A program made the position numbers and the translations under genes. Of a stretch of 64,000 nt of DNA, positions 9,090-17,694 are shown piece by piece. The DNA comes from an uncultured Gammaproteobacteria bacterium (lineage in GTDB: Bacteria; Pseudomonadota; Gammaproteobacteria; Pseudomonadales; Pseudohongiellaceae), in the NCBI GenBank assembly GCA_913060975.1, contig CAJXVC010000002.1:434001-498000 (forward strand). Reading direction: 5' to 3'. Numbering within the stretch: the first letter of the stretch is position 1; every line of letters begins with the position of its first letter. Under the pieces are notes generated by a model. The model was given only the letters and a program-made list of their open reading frames with translations. It was not told the DNA's origin and made no database searches.

Positions 9090-9824
9090 CTACTGAAAAT
9101 AGCGATTGAGAATTTTTTGCAGCACGCTGGCCAAAGGCTCACCAAGATCCGCATGCGAATAGTGATAAAACCCCTCAGCGTATTCAACCTCGGCAGGTAA
9201 AGTGAACGTACGCCCTTTATCGAGGGCAACAACCAGTTCAGGGTAATTATTCTGACTGTTTTGGCTGGCATACAAATCCATTACCTGCTTCTTGTGATCG
9301 ATCACTTCGGTTATATCGATCAGCACATTGGCCGGATTCTGTACGCTTATTTCATAGGCGTAGGCCTGCGGTAGCGTGCCACCGTTATTGCTGATTGTCT
9401 GTAGCGCTGACCAGACGATCTCGGCGGTCATGCGGTGGTCCGGGTGCAATTCCATGGAACCGGGAAAAAACACGCTTGCTGGCGCGATGCTGACAATGGC
9501 TTCGGCAACCTTGCCTACCAGCTCGGTTGACGGCTGCAGCCCCCGGTCCGGCTCACCCCAGATAGCCAATGACGACAAACCCAACATGGCCGCGGCCTGT
9601 TCCACTTCCGATTCGCGCACCGAGACCAGATCGTCCTGATCACCACCCAGCGCACCGTCTGTCAGCACGATGACATGTGTCGCAATACCGGCTTGTTTGG
9701 CTTTGAGCAGAGTGCCGCCCATACCAAAGGTCTCATCATCGGCGTGGGGGGCAAAGACGAGCCATGGGCCCGCTGGTAGCTCGGAGGTTGTGAAGGCAAT
9801 CAGCTCGTGTTCTTGGGAGGGCAT
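9090..9824 (-). CDS. PIG-L/LmbE-family deacetylase
   Basis: A 244-residue putative zinc-dependent N-deacetylase acting on N-acetylglucosamine-type groups. The family metal motif appears as PHADDE (residues 26-31; usual form PHPDDE), and the distal metal histidine motif appears as HPDHR (about 125-129). The rest fits the Rossmann-like LmbE fold. There is no signal peptide, so it acts in the cytoplasm. It is divergent from the Wzm/Wzt exporter genes, which suggests a sugar precursor or glycolipid linked to surface polysaccharide, but the substrate is not shown by the sequence. Confidence 0.85.
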   Translation of the reverse strand: MPSQEHELIAFTTSELPAGPWLVFAPHADDETFGMGGTLLKAKQAGIATHVIVLTDGALGGDQDDLVSVRESEVEQAAAMLGLSSLAIWGEPDRGLQPSTELVGKVAEAIVSIAPASVFFPGSMELHPDHRMTAEIVWSALQTISNNGGTLPQAYAYEISVQNPANVLIDITEVIDHKKQVMDLYASQNSQNNYPELVVALDKGRTFTLPAEVEYAEGFYHYSHADLGEPLASVLQKILNRYFQ

Positions 9825-10008
9825 CGGTGATCAGCAGGCAATAACGTCAGAAGCGGCAAATTATACGGGCTTGAATGGCTTATTTTTAGCTTTTTTACGG
9901 CGATTCATGATTAAATTCGCACCCTGACAATCGTCATTGTCACTGCCAGCTCGCAACTGAATTCAATTACGTTGAGCTGTCCGACAGGGAATCACGCCAG
10001 GACCGGGA

Positions 10009-10815
10009 ATGCTTTTTAAACTGCTACAACACTGGGCGCTTACGCCGTATACCCATTTTCGGCTTTTCCAGAATTTCACACGACAAGATTTTTACGCACA
10101 ATTCACTGCCTCAGTGGGCGGGATGCTGTGGCTGTTTCTGACGCCGCTCACCCATATCATTATTTACTCCTTCGTCTTTGCGTATATTTTTCAGGTTCGC
10201 CCACCAGAAGGCTTTGGTGAAACGCGCTTCGTCATTTTTATGATGATTGGCTATCTGCCCTGGTTTGCCTTTGCCGATGCCGTGAGCAAGGCGCCTGGCT
10301 TACTGCTTGAGAAGGCGCCACTGATTACCAAAGTGATGTTCCCGGTCCAGTTGATTCCAGTGGTTGGTACTGTGGTGCCCTATATCACTCATGCGATTGG
10401 CTTCAGTGTGTTGCTGTTGTATCTGGCGTTTCAGGGTTACCTGACCTGGTTATGGTTATGGCTACCGCTGGTGTTGTTTCTGCAGTTTCTATTTACCATG
10501 GGGCTGGTTTCTATTTTGTCTGCCTTGTGCGTGTTTTTGCGCGATCTGCAGCAGATCGTTGCGCTCATGGTCATGGTCTGGTTTTTCCTGACGCCAATCA
10601 TTTATCCGATCTCGCTGGTTGGCGATCCCGCAATTCAAAATATGTTCTTGCTCAACCCCATGCACAGCTTTGTGAATTTTTACCGTGAGCTGATTCTGTT
10701 GGGCAATTTTTCCATGGTGAATTTTCAGATCATCGTGCCGGTATCACTCATCAGTTATGTAATCGGCGGCCTTTGGTTTATGAAGATCAAACAGGCTTTT
10801 GGCGACGTACTGTAG
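10009..10815 (+). CDS. Polysaccharide ABC transporter permease (Wzm-like, ABC-2 family)
   Basis: A 268-residue integral membrane protein with about six hydrophobic helices. The N-terminal amphipathic segment FRLFQNFTRQDFYAQF and the C-terminal NPMHSFVNFYRELIL block are typical of Wzm/TagG/KpsM-type permeases that export O-antigen, teichoic acid or capsule chains. The start ATG follows GGGA. It is paired with the ATPase gene 74 bases downstream. No glycosyltransferases are next to it, so this two-gene exporter is separated from the biosynthesis genes of its polymer. Confidence 0.88.
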   Translation: MLFKLLQHWALTPYTHFRLFQNFTRQDFYAQFTASVGGMLWLFLTPLTHIIIYSFVFAYIFQVRPPEGFGETRFVIFMMIGYLPWFAFADAVSKAPGLLLEKAPLITKVMFPVQLIPVVGTVVPYITHAIGFSVLLLYLAFQGYLTWLWLWLPLVLFLQFLFTMGLVSILSALCVFLRDLQQIVALMVMVWFFLTPIIYPISLVGDPAIQNMFLLNPMHSFVNFYRELILLGNFSMVNFQIIVPVSLISYVIGGLWFMKIKQAFGDVL

Positions 10816-10889
10816 TTACAGAACAGTCTCAAAACGGTTTCAAAACAGACTCAAGACAGTAACGGGACAATCCCAAGACACTTAAAGCA

Positions 10890-12164
10890 ATGACACGAAT
10901 TACAGTCAACAATCTGCACAAGGAATTCAAGATCTACGATCGCCCCCAGGATCGTCTGTACGAGATCCTGACCCGGCGCCAGCGGCACAAGGTCTATCAT
11001 GTGCTTAGCGACATTTCCTTTGCAGTACCCGACGGGCAGAGTATCGGCATTATTGGCGATAACGGCGCGGGCAAGTCGACTCTGCTGAAAATGCTGGTTG
11101 GCACGTTGCAGCCTACTTCCGGAACCATCGACATGCAGGGGCAAGTCGCTGCGCTGCTGGAACTCGGCGCCGGCTTCCATCCCGAGTTCACCGGTCGCAA
11201 GAATATCTATCTCAATGCGTCCTTGTTAGGCGTACCTGATGAAAACATTCACGAGTTGGAACAGGACATCATTGAGTTCTCCGAGCTTGGCCAATTCATC
11301 GACCGGCCCGTAAAAACCTATTCTTCCGGCATGTATGTACGCTTGGCCTTTTCTATTGCCACCATGGTCAAGCCGGACATCCTGGTGATCGACGAAGCCC
11401 TGTCAGTTGGCGACATGGCGTTTCAGAAAAAATGTGTCGAGCGCATGAACGAGTTCCGTGCCCAGCGCAAGACTATGGCGTTCTGCAGTCATTCCATGTT
11501 TCATGTTCAGGAATTATGCGATATCGCTATTTGGCTGGATCAGGGCAAGATTCGCGAGATCGGCGAGAGTGACAAGGTAGTAGGGCACTACGAACATTTC
11601 TGTAACAGTAAAAAGGTCTATCACAGCATTCGCGAAGACATGCCGGATGAAAGCGGTACTGGTAGCGATGGCGAAGCTGGTTCGGAAGATGGCGCAACAG
11701 ACAGTGCAGCAAAAACCGAGGCCAAGCAGGTACAGGATTGCCGCATCAATAAACTCTCAGTGCGCTCTATGGACGGCGAAGACCTGACCAGCGTCCAGGC
11801 ACTGCAAGACATTCGATTAACCATGGAAGTCGAAGTGCTGGCCGACAATATCGAAGGCAACTTTGGTTTTGCCTTTATGAAGTCTTCCGAAGAACCCATC
11901 GCTTCTTTTCTCACGACCAGTGTCGAAGGCGTCGAGAAGGGGCCTTTCCACAAGGGCGATACCTTTGAAGTCTCACTCGTCGTGCGCAATATTGCCATGC
12001 GGGTAGGTGATTTTTACGTACTGGGCGGGCTGGCAGATAAAAGCGGATTGCTCTGGTATGAAACCAAGTTCAGCAAACAGCTGCATATCGATGCCAACAA
12101 AGGCGTTGGGCCATTGATCATGGAATCACAGTGGTCGGTGGTGCGCGAAGAAGAAAAAGAATAA
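10890..12164 (+). CDS. Polysaccharide ABC transporter ATPase (Wzt-like) with C-terminal substrate-binding domain
   Basis: A 424-residue ATPase. Walker A is GDNGAGKST (about 55-63); the signature region reads YSSGMYVRLAFSIA and Walker B ILVIDEALSVGD, the forms usual in Wzt/TagH. After the nucleotide-binding domain (about 1-245) comes an acidic, Gly/Ser-rich linker (about 250-275) and a beta-sandwich domain (about 280-420) in the position of the Wzt C-terminal domain, which in known systems reads the capped end of the polysaccharide before export. Partner permease is immediately upstream; the convergent gspK ends 35 bases downstream. Confidence 0.9.
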   Translation: MTRITVNNLHKEFKIYDRPQDRLYEILTRRQRHKVYHVLSDISFAVPDGQSIGIIGDNGAGKSTLLKMLVGTLQPTSGTIDMQGQVAALLELGAGFHPEFTGRKNIYLNASLLGVPDENIHELEQDIIEFSELGQFIDRPVKTYSSGMYVRLAFSIATMVKPDILVIDEALSVGDMAFQKKCVERMNEFRAQRKTMAFCSHSMFHVQELCDIAIWLDQGKIREIGESDKVVGHYEHFCNSKKVYHSIREDMPDESGTGSDGEAGSEDGATDSAAKTEAKQVQDCRINKLSVRSMDGEDLTSVQALQDIRLTMEVEVLADNIEGNFGFAFMKSSEEPIASFLTTSVEGVEKGPFHKGDTFEVSLVVRNIAMRVGDFYVLGGLADKSGLLWYETKFSKQLHIDANKGVGPLIMESQWSVVREEEKE

Positions 12165-12198
12165 GTTCTGCGTGAACGCGTTTTATTGGTTTCGCTGT

Positions 12199-13359
12199 TC
12201 AGTCGAAGTAGGAGTTGTCCAACTCCACTCGCGGCGGAGCGGTATCCGGCAGATAGCCGTAAGGGTCGACTTTCATTACTGTGGGTAGTTCCCGGAAACT
12301 GCGCACTTCCACGATTTCCATGTAGGCCTGGGTCACAGGGTCGGGATTGTCATAGTCTTCTCCTGCGCCGTTTTCTTGAGTGTCTCTATTCTCTCCATTC
12401 TCGCCATTCTCGCCATTCCCTCTACCTGGAACAGAAATTTGCTCCGAGCCTTCCACCGCTAATGCGTTGGCCTCTACTTTGGGATACACATAAACGGTGC
12501 TGACCTGGGAGAATTGATTGCCAATCCAGGTGCCAAGCTCCACCAGATTTTCATAGGGAATGAGTTCGTTGATCTCTTGCCGATTATTGATGTCTTCGAC
12601 TTCCCGATAGGCCAGTATGCGCTCGATAATCTCGTCGTCCATGCCCGGCAATAATTGCAAGGCTTCGCGGGTCGCCAGATTGAGATTGATCGAACGCTCA
12701 TTGCCATAAATGGTAAATGCCGCTTCCAGATTCACATCGCCAAACAGTTCAGCAAAACCGCGGATCAGCAGAAGTTCGTCCACGGTATCGAACGTGGCGC
12801 TATTGCGTGGTGCATAACCGGGCTCCAGTGATTGATAGTAGTCACTCTCTGCGCCGCCCAGTGTGCTGGCCAGATCATTCAAATCAGTCCAGTCAGTCCA
12901 CGCAGCCATTAGTTCTTCAACTTCATCCGGGTCGGCTTCTTCACGGCCGCCCAGCTGCACTTCGATAAGCTGTCGCAGTTTGCCTCGCTCTATGCGGTTC
13001 AGATTTATCTTGCCTGCGTGATTGTAGATACGCACAACGATGTCGTCCGACACAGGGTAATGCAGGTTCAATGGCTGACCATTGAAGCGGTACCGTTGTT
13101 CACGTATCTCGCCTTCTTCACTGGTCACCAAAGGCTCACCGACAGGCCGCGCCATGTTCTCCATCATGAGTTCCATCTCGGCCTGACTCACAGCGCCCAT
13201 CAGTTCTGCCCAACTCACTGCCGCTTCGTGATTATGCACAACTGTCTTGGCCGACAGTCGCACCTTGCTCGCCATGGCGGTGACCAACACAGTCAGCAAC
13301 GCCGCTGTCCACAGGACGATGATAATGACGGTGCCACGTTGGTTATTAAAGCGCCGCAT
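12199..13359 (-). CDS. gspK: Type II secretion minor pseudopilin GspK
   Basis: A 386-residue large minor pseudopilin that caps the pseudopilus tip with GspI and GspJ. The N-terminus has a short basic leader and the prepilin-like helix RGTVIIIVLWTAALLTVLV, though like other GspK proteins it lacks Glu at +5. The central domain carries repeated helix-hairpin-helix-like segments (LNLATREALQLLPGMDD). Near the C-terminus (about 312-330) is a short Gly-Glu-Asn repeat encoded by 9-base repeats at about 12386-12420. It is the last gene of the operon, and its start overlaps the end of gspJ by one base. Confidence 0.92.
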   Translation of the reverse strand: MRRFNNQRGTVIIIVLWTAALLTVLVTAMASKVRLSAKTVVHNHEAAVSWAELMGAVSQAEMELMMENMARPVGEPLVTSEEGEIREQRYRFNGQPLNLHYPVSDDIVVRIYNHAGKINLNRIERGKLRQLIEVQLGGREEADPDEVEELMAAWTDWTDLNDLASTLGGAESDYYQSLEPGYAPRNSATFDTVDELLLIRGFAELFGDVNLEAAFTIYGNERSINLNLATREALQLLPGMDDEIIERILAYREVEDINNRQEINELIPYENLVELGTWIGNQFSQVSTVYVYPKVEANALAVEGSEQISVPGRGNGENGENGENRDTQENGAGEDYDNPDPVTQAYMEIVEVRSFRELPTVMKVDPYGYLPDTAPPRVELDNSYFD

Positions 13360-14024
13360 TACAAGCCCTGCTGCACAAACGTGTTGGGGGAAATGTCTCG
13401 ATGTAGATTGGTGCGAATTCTGGTCAGGATTTCGATAACGTCTTCATCATCATCGAAAGCCTCAAAACGGGCATAGATTGCCAATGGCAGGCTTAACGCT
13501 TCATCCCCGAGCCAATCATCACGCCAGACATGATCTTCATTGCTGTCTTCATACAAATAGGCAAATTCAACGGTGTAGCCGGGCAGAATCAACCGTGGTG
13601 TTTGCGCATCGAGCCGCTCACCGGGGTGGTCAGTGTAGGCAGGGCTCAATGTGACATAGACACCTGCATCCGGTTCTGAGGTGATTGCCCAAGCAGTCAG
13701 TCCTGAGGTGCGTTGTGGCGACACGGTCGACACAAAACGCAGTGTATCGTCGTCGCCCTGAAAGAAGATTTCCCGGGAGAGATTATCCAGATTGGTATAA
13801 CTGTGGGGAAAGGCACCTTGAAACGCGCGGTCGAGTTGCAACAAGGCCAGTGACTCGTCCAACTCGTTGTCGAGCACGTCTGAGTTCCGGTTCCAATCCT
13901 CCGCCACAACATAGACACCGGTGCTCAGCAGCCCTAATAACAAGGCGGTCAAACCCAGCGCCAGCAATACCTCAACGAGTGTAAACCCGGTCTTGTTAGT
14001 TGCATTAAACGACGGCTGCATCAC
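13359..14024 (-). CDS. gspJ: Type II secretion minor pseudopilin GspJ
   Basis: A 221-residue minor pseudopilin. The prepilin peptidase site is TG-FTLVEVLLALGL with cleavage after Gly at about residue 13, Phe at +1 and Glu at +5. The remaining domain has the size and beta-rich character expected for GspJ. It overlaps gspI by four bases and gspK by one, so translation is probably coupled. Confidence 0.92.
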   Translation of the reverse strand: MMQPSFNATNKTGFTLVEVLLALGLTALLLGLLSTGVYVVAEDWNRNSDVLDNELDESLALLQLDRAFQGAFPHSYTNLDNLSREIFFQGDDDTLRFVSTVSPQRTSGLTAWAITSEPDAGVYVTLSPAYTDHPGERLDAQTPRLILPGYTVEFAYLYEDSNEDHVWRDDWLGDEALSLPLAIYARFEAFDDDEDVIEILTRIRTNLHRDISPNTFVQQGL

Positions 14025-14404
14025 AGAATATCCACCTGAAATTCTACCCAGCGCACACCTCTGTAAGTTTCATCAGTTTCAGTATTGAGAATCTCGTACT
14101 GCTGGAGACCATTAGGTGTTGCTTGCGTTTTACGTTCAGGTTTTTCAAGAATCTCGCCCGCTTCAACCGCAAACATATCGTGCTCAAGAATTTCTTCGAC
14201 AGTGTTGAATTCATTTTGAAGCAGAGCAAAATTGGCCGCGGCACGAATCTGGCGTGCCCGTTCCAGGTTGTCGCCGGCGCGCCAGCTCAACTGCTTGCTG
14301 CCAGCGACCAAGGTAAACAAACTGCCCAGAATAAACCCGGTAATAGCCAAAGAAACGATAACCTCCAGCAAGGTAAACCCTTTATGGTTGCGAATCCTAG
14401 TCAT
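14021..14404 (-). CDS. gspI: Type II secretion minor pseudopilin GspI
   Basis: A 127-residue pseudopilin starting at the ATG at 14404. The open frame runs further upstream to 14503, but the inner start places the leader MTRIRNHKG directly before FTLLEVIVSLAITG, the normal prepilin arrangement, and overlaps the end of gspH by eight bases. The Phe at +1 and Glu at +5 are present. GspI nucleates the tip complex with GspJ and GspK in known systems. Confidence 0.9.
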   Translation of the reverse strand: MTRIRNHKGFTLLEVIVSLAITGFILGSLFTLVAGSKQLSWRAGDNLERARQIRAAANFALLQNEFNTVEEILEHDMFAVEAGEILEKPERKTQATPNGLQQYEILNTETDETYRGVRWVEFQVDIL

Positions 14405-14912
14405 CCTCTTCCTCGATGTTGACGCGACCGGTAAATGGATCAACAGCAATAGCGGCTTCGCGTTCGTCACGAGCAAACAATAACCGGCCACCAGTACTGC
14501 CACCTTCGGGGTAGAACACGATCTCTAAACTCTCATCCAGGTCGACGGTTTGTTCGGTGCTGTTTTCATAACGAATTTCCGTAAGCTCGCTCTGCCACGT
14601 ACCTACACTCGTGCGCGCAGCTGGTGGCAAAGTCTCGTCTGGGTCTTGCAGCGTGTAGAAGGTGACGCTACTTGGCAGGCCACGTACGACAGCCGTGCGC
14701 CGGGCATAGTTCAGGAGAGTGTGAGCTTGCCGGACTTCCACGTTAAAGCTGCGGGAATCAAGACTGCCGACATTGGGGATAACAATCAGGCTGGCGGTGC
14801 CGATCAATGCCAGAACAAGCAGGATTTCCAGCAGGGTAAAGCCGGCAATTGTAGCCGGCTGGCAAGACGCGCCAAGGTGCTTGGGTGGTCTAGCGGTTAA
14901 TATCGGCGTCAT
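14397..14912 (-). CDS. gspH: Type II secretion minor pseudopilin GspH
   Basis: A pseudopilin of about 171 residues. The processing site reads AG-FTLLEILLVLALIG. I chose the ATG at 14912; an ATG at 14945 in the same frame would add 11 residues. Either choice gives an unusually long leader before the cleavage site (about 24 or 35 residues) and an overlap with the end of gspG. The C-terminal domain includes ARRTAVVRGLPSSVTF, typical of GspH. GspH links the tip complex to the GspG shaft. Confidence 0.88.
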   Translation of the reverse strand: MTPILTARPPKHLGASCQPATIAGFTLLEILLVLALIGTASLIVIPNVGSLDSRSFNVEVRQAHTLLNYARRTAVVRGLPSSVTFYTLQDPDETLPPAARTSVGTWQSELTEIRYENSTEQTVDLDESLEIVFYPEGGSTGGRLLFARDEREAAIAVDPFTGRVNIEEEDD

Positions 14913-15312
14913 CACCTTCGCCGCCTTCTTCCCCATCGGGGCCATAAGAGATCAGGCTAAATTCCCGGCCATTGGATTCATACACGTATTCGTTGCGCCA
15001 TGGGTCCAGCGGCACATCACCTCGCAGGTAAGGGCCGTTCCAGGAGGCGCGCGACGAATCATCTTCGATCAGGCCATCAAGTGTGTCAGGGTAGCGCTGC
15101 ACATCGAGATAATAGGCATCGAGTGCTGTTTGCAGTGCAGAGATTTGCGCCATCGCCGCATCACGCTGCGCTCCTGCTTGCTGACGAAACAGGTTCGGAG
15201 CCACCATCACGGCCAGCATGCCGATAATGGCCATCACCACCAGTATCTCGATCAACGTGAAACCACGCTGTGTCATTGGCAGGCGCTTGCGGCTAACTTC
15301 AGTGTTCTTCAT
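14890..15312 (-). CDS. gspG: Type II secretion major pseudopilin GspG
   Basis: A 140-residue major pseudopilin, the shaft subunit of the pseudopilus. The prepilin site is RG-FTLIEILVVMAIIGMLA, with leader MKNTEVSRKRLPMTQRG; an inner ATG (residue 13) would give a shorter leader. The C-terminal calcium-binding loop of GspG is well kept: YGPDGEEGGEGDDADI. Between gspD and gspG there are about 140 non-coding bases, so a separate promoter or processing site for the abundant major pseudopilin is possible. Confidence 0.95.
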   Translation of the reverse strand: MKNTEVSRKRLPMTQRGFTLIEILVVMAIIGMLAVMVAPNLFRQQAGAQRDAAMAQISALQTALDAYYLDVQRYPDTLDGLIEDDSSRASWNGPYLRGDVPLDPWRNEYVYESNGREFSLISYGPDGEEGGEGDDADINR

Positions 15313-15452
15313 GACTTCTCCCGTAGTAATTTGACGCGTCCATAGCCTGCGTCATTTAGTCTGTTCGTGCTGCTATCTTTACTCTGGCTCAGTTCTGGCT
15401 TTGCTCTGACTTTTTCGTTTGCTCGATTTCGATCATCTCAATCTGCCACGCT

Positions 15453-17675
15453 TTAATCGATACCATGCTCGGCAAACAATTCCGAGGCGAGCTCAAAACG
15501 TTGCAATATGGCCGAGTATTGTACACTGCTCTGTTCATTCAGATTGACGATCTCGGGGCGCAAGACGATAAACAACTCACGGCGCTCCTGATTGCGTTGC
15601 TGATAGGAAAACAGATTGCCGACCACCGGCACACGATTCAAACCGGGTATACCGGTGTTCAAGCGCTCGCTGTCATTCTGAATCAGACCGCCCAGTACAA
15701 CGTTCTCGCCGTTGCGCACCACAACCGTGGTACTGATCTCCTGATTGTTGAAGGTCGGATTCTGGCGTACACCACCGGCACTGGAATCCACCGACGACAA
15801 CACCTGACGTATCACCAGATTGACCACGCCGTCACTGTTGATCTGCGGTGTGATGTAAAGCTCGATACCCGTATCCCGGTATTGAATGCTCGATGTCGCG
15901 ACGCCACCATTGCCAATACTGGTTTGCGATTCAACTGGCACCTGGGCACCAATTTGAATTTCCCCTTCCTGGTTGTTGCTCACAGTCAGCGAGGGGCGTG
16001 CCAGCAGACGGACATCGTTGTTGGTAGCAATTGCTTCCAGCGTGGCCTCGACCCGTGCCGCGCCATCCAGAAAGCCCTTGGTAAACATCAAGCCACCGAG
16101 CCCACCGTCCGGCAGAAACCCGGTGCTAGTCGTTGTCGAAATAGGGTTTAGATCCGCATTCGCGGCAACCCGGCTCCAGTCAACCCCAAAGCGCGTCTCA
16201 TTGTTAAGTGTAATCTGGGCGATCACTGCGTTAACCATTACTTGCAGCGGTACCTGATCCAGTTGCGCAATTGTCGTCAGTAGCTGTCGGTAATCTCGCG
16301 CCGTGCCACGAATCAGCAAACTGTTGGTAGACTCATCCGCCACGATTCTGACACGCAAGTCAGCGGAAACAGCATCGCCTGTGTCCTGCGACTGTTCGGC
16401 CTGCTCGGCTCTTTGTGTCACGAGCCTCGGCTGACCATCTTCGCCTTCAACGGCAACAAACGCCGATCGAGTCTGTTGGTTATCATTCACAGGACGCGGC
16501 TCGTCCTCATCATCGTCATTGTCTTCTTCAAAGACCTGCGACAGGGTATCCGCCAATTCCAGCGCCGCCAGGTTTTTTACGCGGTACATAAAGAGTTGTT
16601 CAACCTGCTCCTGGCGGTCGGCATCCAATATCCGCACCCAACGCCCGATCTCATCGAAACCACGCGTGGCCGGTGCCGTGACCAAAATCGAATTGATGCG
16701 TTCGATGCCACGTACCTGAAAGGCCGGATTGGGGCCTTCTATCATGGTCAGGATTTCCGATAATTCTTCAGCAACTTCAACGGCGTTGGCATTGCTCAGT
16801 TGATACAAGCGAATGCCCTGATTGCTGAACGGATCAGCATCGACAAGCTGGAGCAATTCATTCACACGCTGTAACTGTGCTTCAGAACCGGTAATCAACA
16901 CCAGATTGCGGCTACCTAGTGCCGTAATAGTGCCATCGGGCGCCAACATGGGCTGCAGTATTTGTGTGGCTGTTTGCGGTGATACATAAGTCAGCGGTGT
17001 TGCCTGCATAATGCGTGCGGCGGTGCCATCACCCAATTGCTCCGGCGTCGTGATTTCCAGCGGCAGGTTATTATCGGATTGGCGTGCCGTGTAGACATTG
17101 CCATTTTGTTCGATCAGCACACCAGCGTTGCGTGTCAGCAGACGAATCAGTGGCCAGATATCAGCCCGGCTCAGAGGCCGGTTTGCCGACGTACGAATGC
17201 TAACCTGATTGTTGATGGACGGATCGATGATCAGTGTAATATCCAGCGCATCAGCCAACTCTTCCAGTACCAGGCGCAGATCCGCCTGTTCATAGTTTAG
17301 CTCGACAATATCCTCGCCCTGCGGTGCAACCGCAGACGGCCCATTCTCGCGATAGCCCTGAAAATCCAGCGGGTCGCCATCCCGGTTGATTTCATCGATT
17401 AACGCCTGTTGTTCGGCACTGCCCCCAGAAGTGAGCACCGGGATGCTGCTATTTGCAGAGTTGCCAGCAATGGCGCCTGATGATTGCGCTGTGTTTGACG
17501 CAGATTGCGCCGGCGGATTGCCCGACTGTGACTCCAATGTTGCGCAGGAAGAAAGAAGTACAGATGCAGAAATAAATAGTGCCAACTGTCTCTTTTTAAT
17601 ATTGCCAAGCGCGGGCAGCAACCAACGCTGGTTACTGGCTGCCCGACCTTCGCAATTTTGCTTGATTCGCTTCAC
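15453..17675 (-). CDS. gspD: Type II secretion secretin GspD, predicted lipoprotein
   Basis: A 740-residue outer-membrane secretin. The N0-N3 domains fill about residues 120-480 and the secretin core the C-terminal part, with VPVVGNLFSYQQRNQERREL near the end. The N-terminus ends in a lipobox LSSC at 41-44 after a hydrophobic helix, with Ala at +2, so the mature protein should be acylated on Cys44 and sorted to the outer membrane. Lipidated secretins such as HxcQ of Pseudomonas and XpsD of Xanthomonas are known and need no separate pilotin. An Asp/Glu-rich insert (EEDNDDDEDEP) and a Gln/Glu-rich linker lie in the N3 region. Confidence 0.94.
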   Translation of the reverse strand: MKRIKQNCEGRAASNQRWLLPALGNIKKRQLALFISASVLLSSCATLESQSGNPPAQSASNTAQSSGAIAGNSANSSIPVLTSGGSAEQQALIDEINRDGDPLDFQGYRENGPSAVAPQGEDIVELNYEQADLRLVLEELADALDITLIIDPSINNQVSIRTSANRPLSRADIWPLIRLLTRNAGVLIEQNGNVYTARQSDNNLPLEITTPEQLGDGTAARIMQATPLTYVSPQTATQILQPMLAPDGTITALGSRNLVLITGSEAQLQRVNELLQLVDADPFSNQGIRLYQLSNANAVEVAEELSEILTMIEGPNPAFQVRGIERINSILVTAPATRGFDEIGRWVRILDADRQEQVEQLFMYRVKNLAALELADTLSQVFEEDNDDDEDEPRPVNDNQQTRSAFVAVEGEDGQPRLVTQRAEQAEQSQDTGDAVSADLRVRIVADESTNSLLIRGTARDYRQLLTTIAQLDQVPLQVMVNAVIAQITLNNETRFGVDWSRVAANADLNPISTTTSTGFLPDGGLGGLMFTKGFLDGAARVEATLEAIATNNDVRLLARPSLTVSNNQEGEIQIGAQVPVESQTSIGNGGVATSSIQYRDTGIELYITPQINSDGVVNLVIRQVLSSVDSSAGGVRQNPTFNNQEISTTVVVRNGENVVLGGLIQNDSERLNTGIPGLNRVPVVGNLFSYQQRNQERRELFIVLRPEIVNLNEQSSVQYSAILQRFELASELFAEHGID

Positions 17676-17694
17676 AACAATTCTCCAGTTAAAT

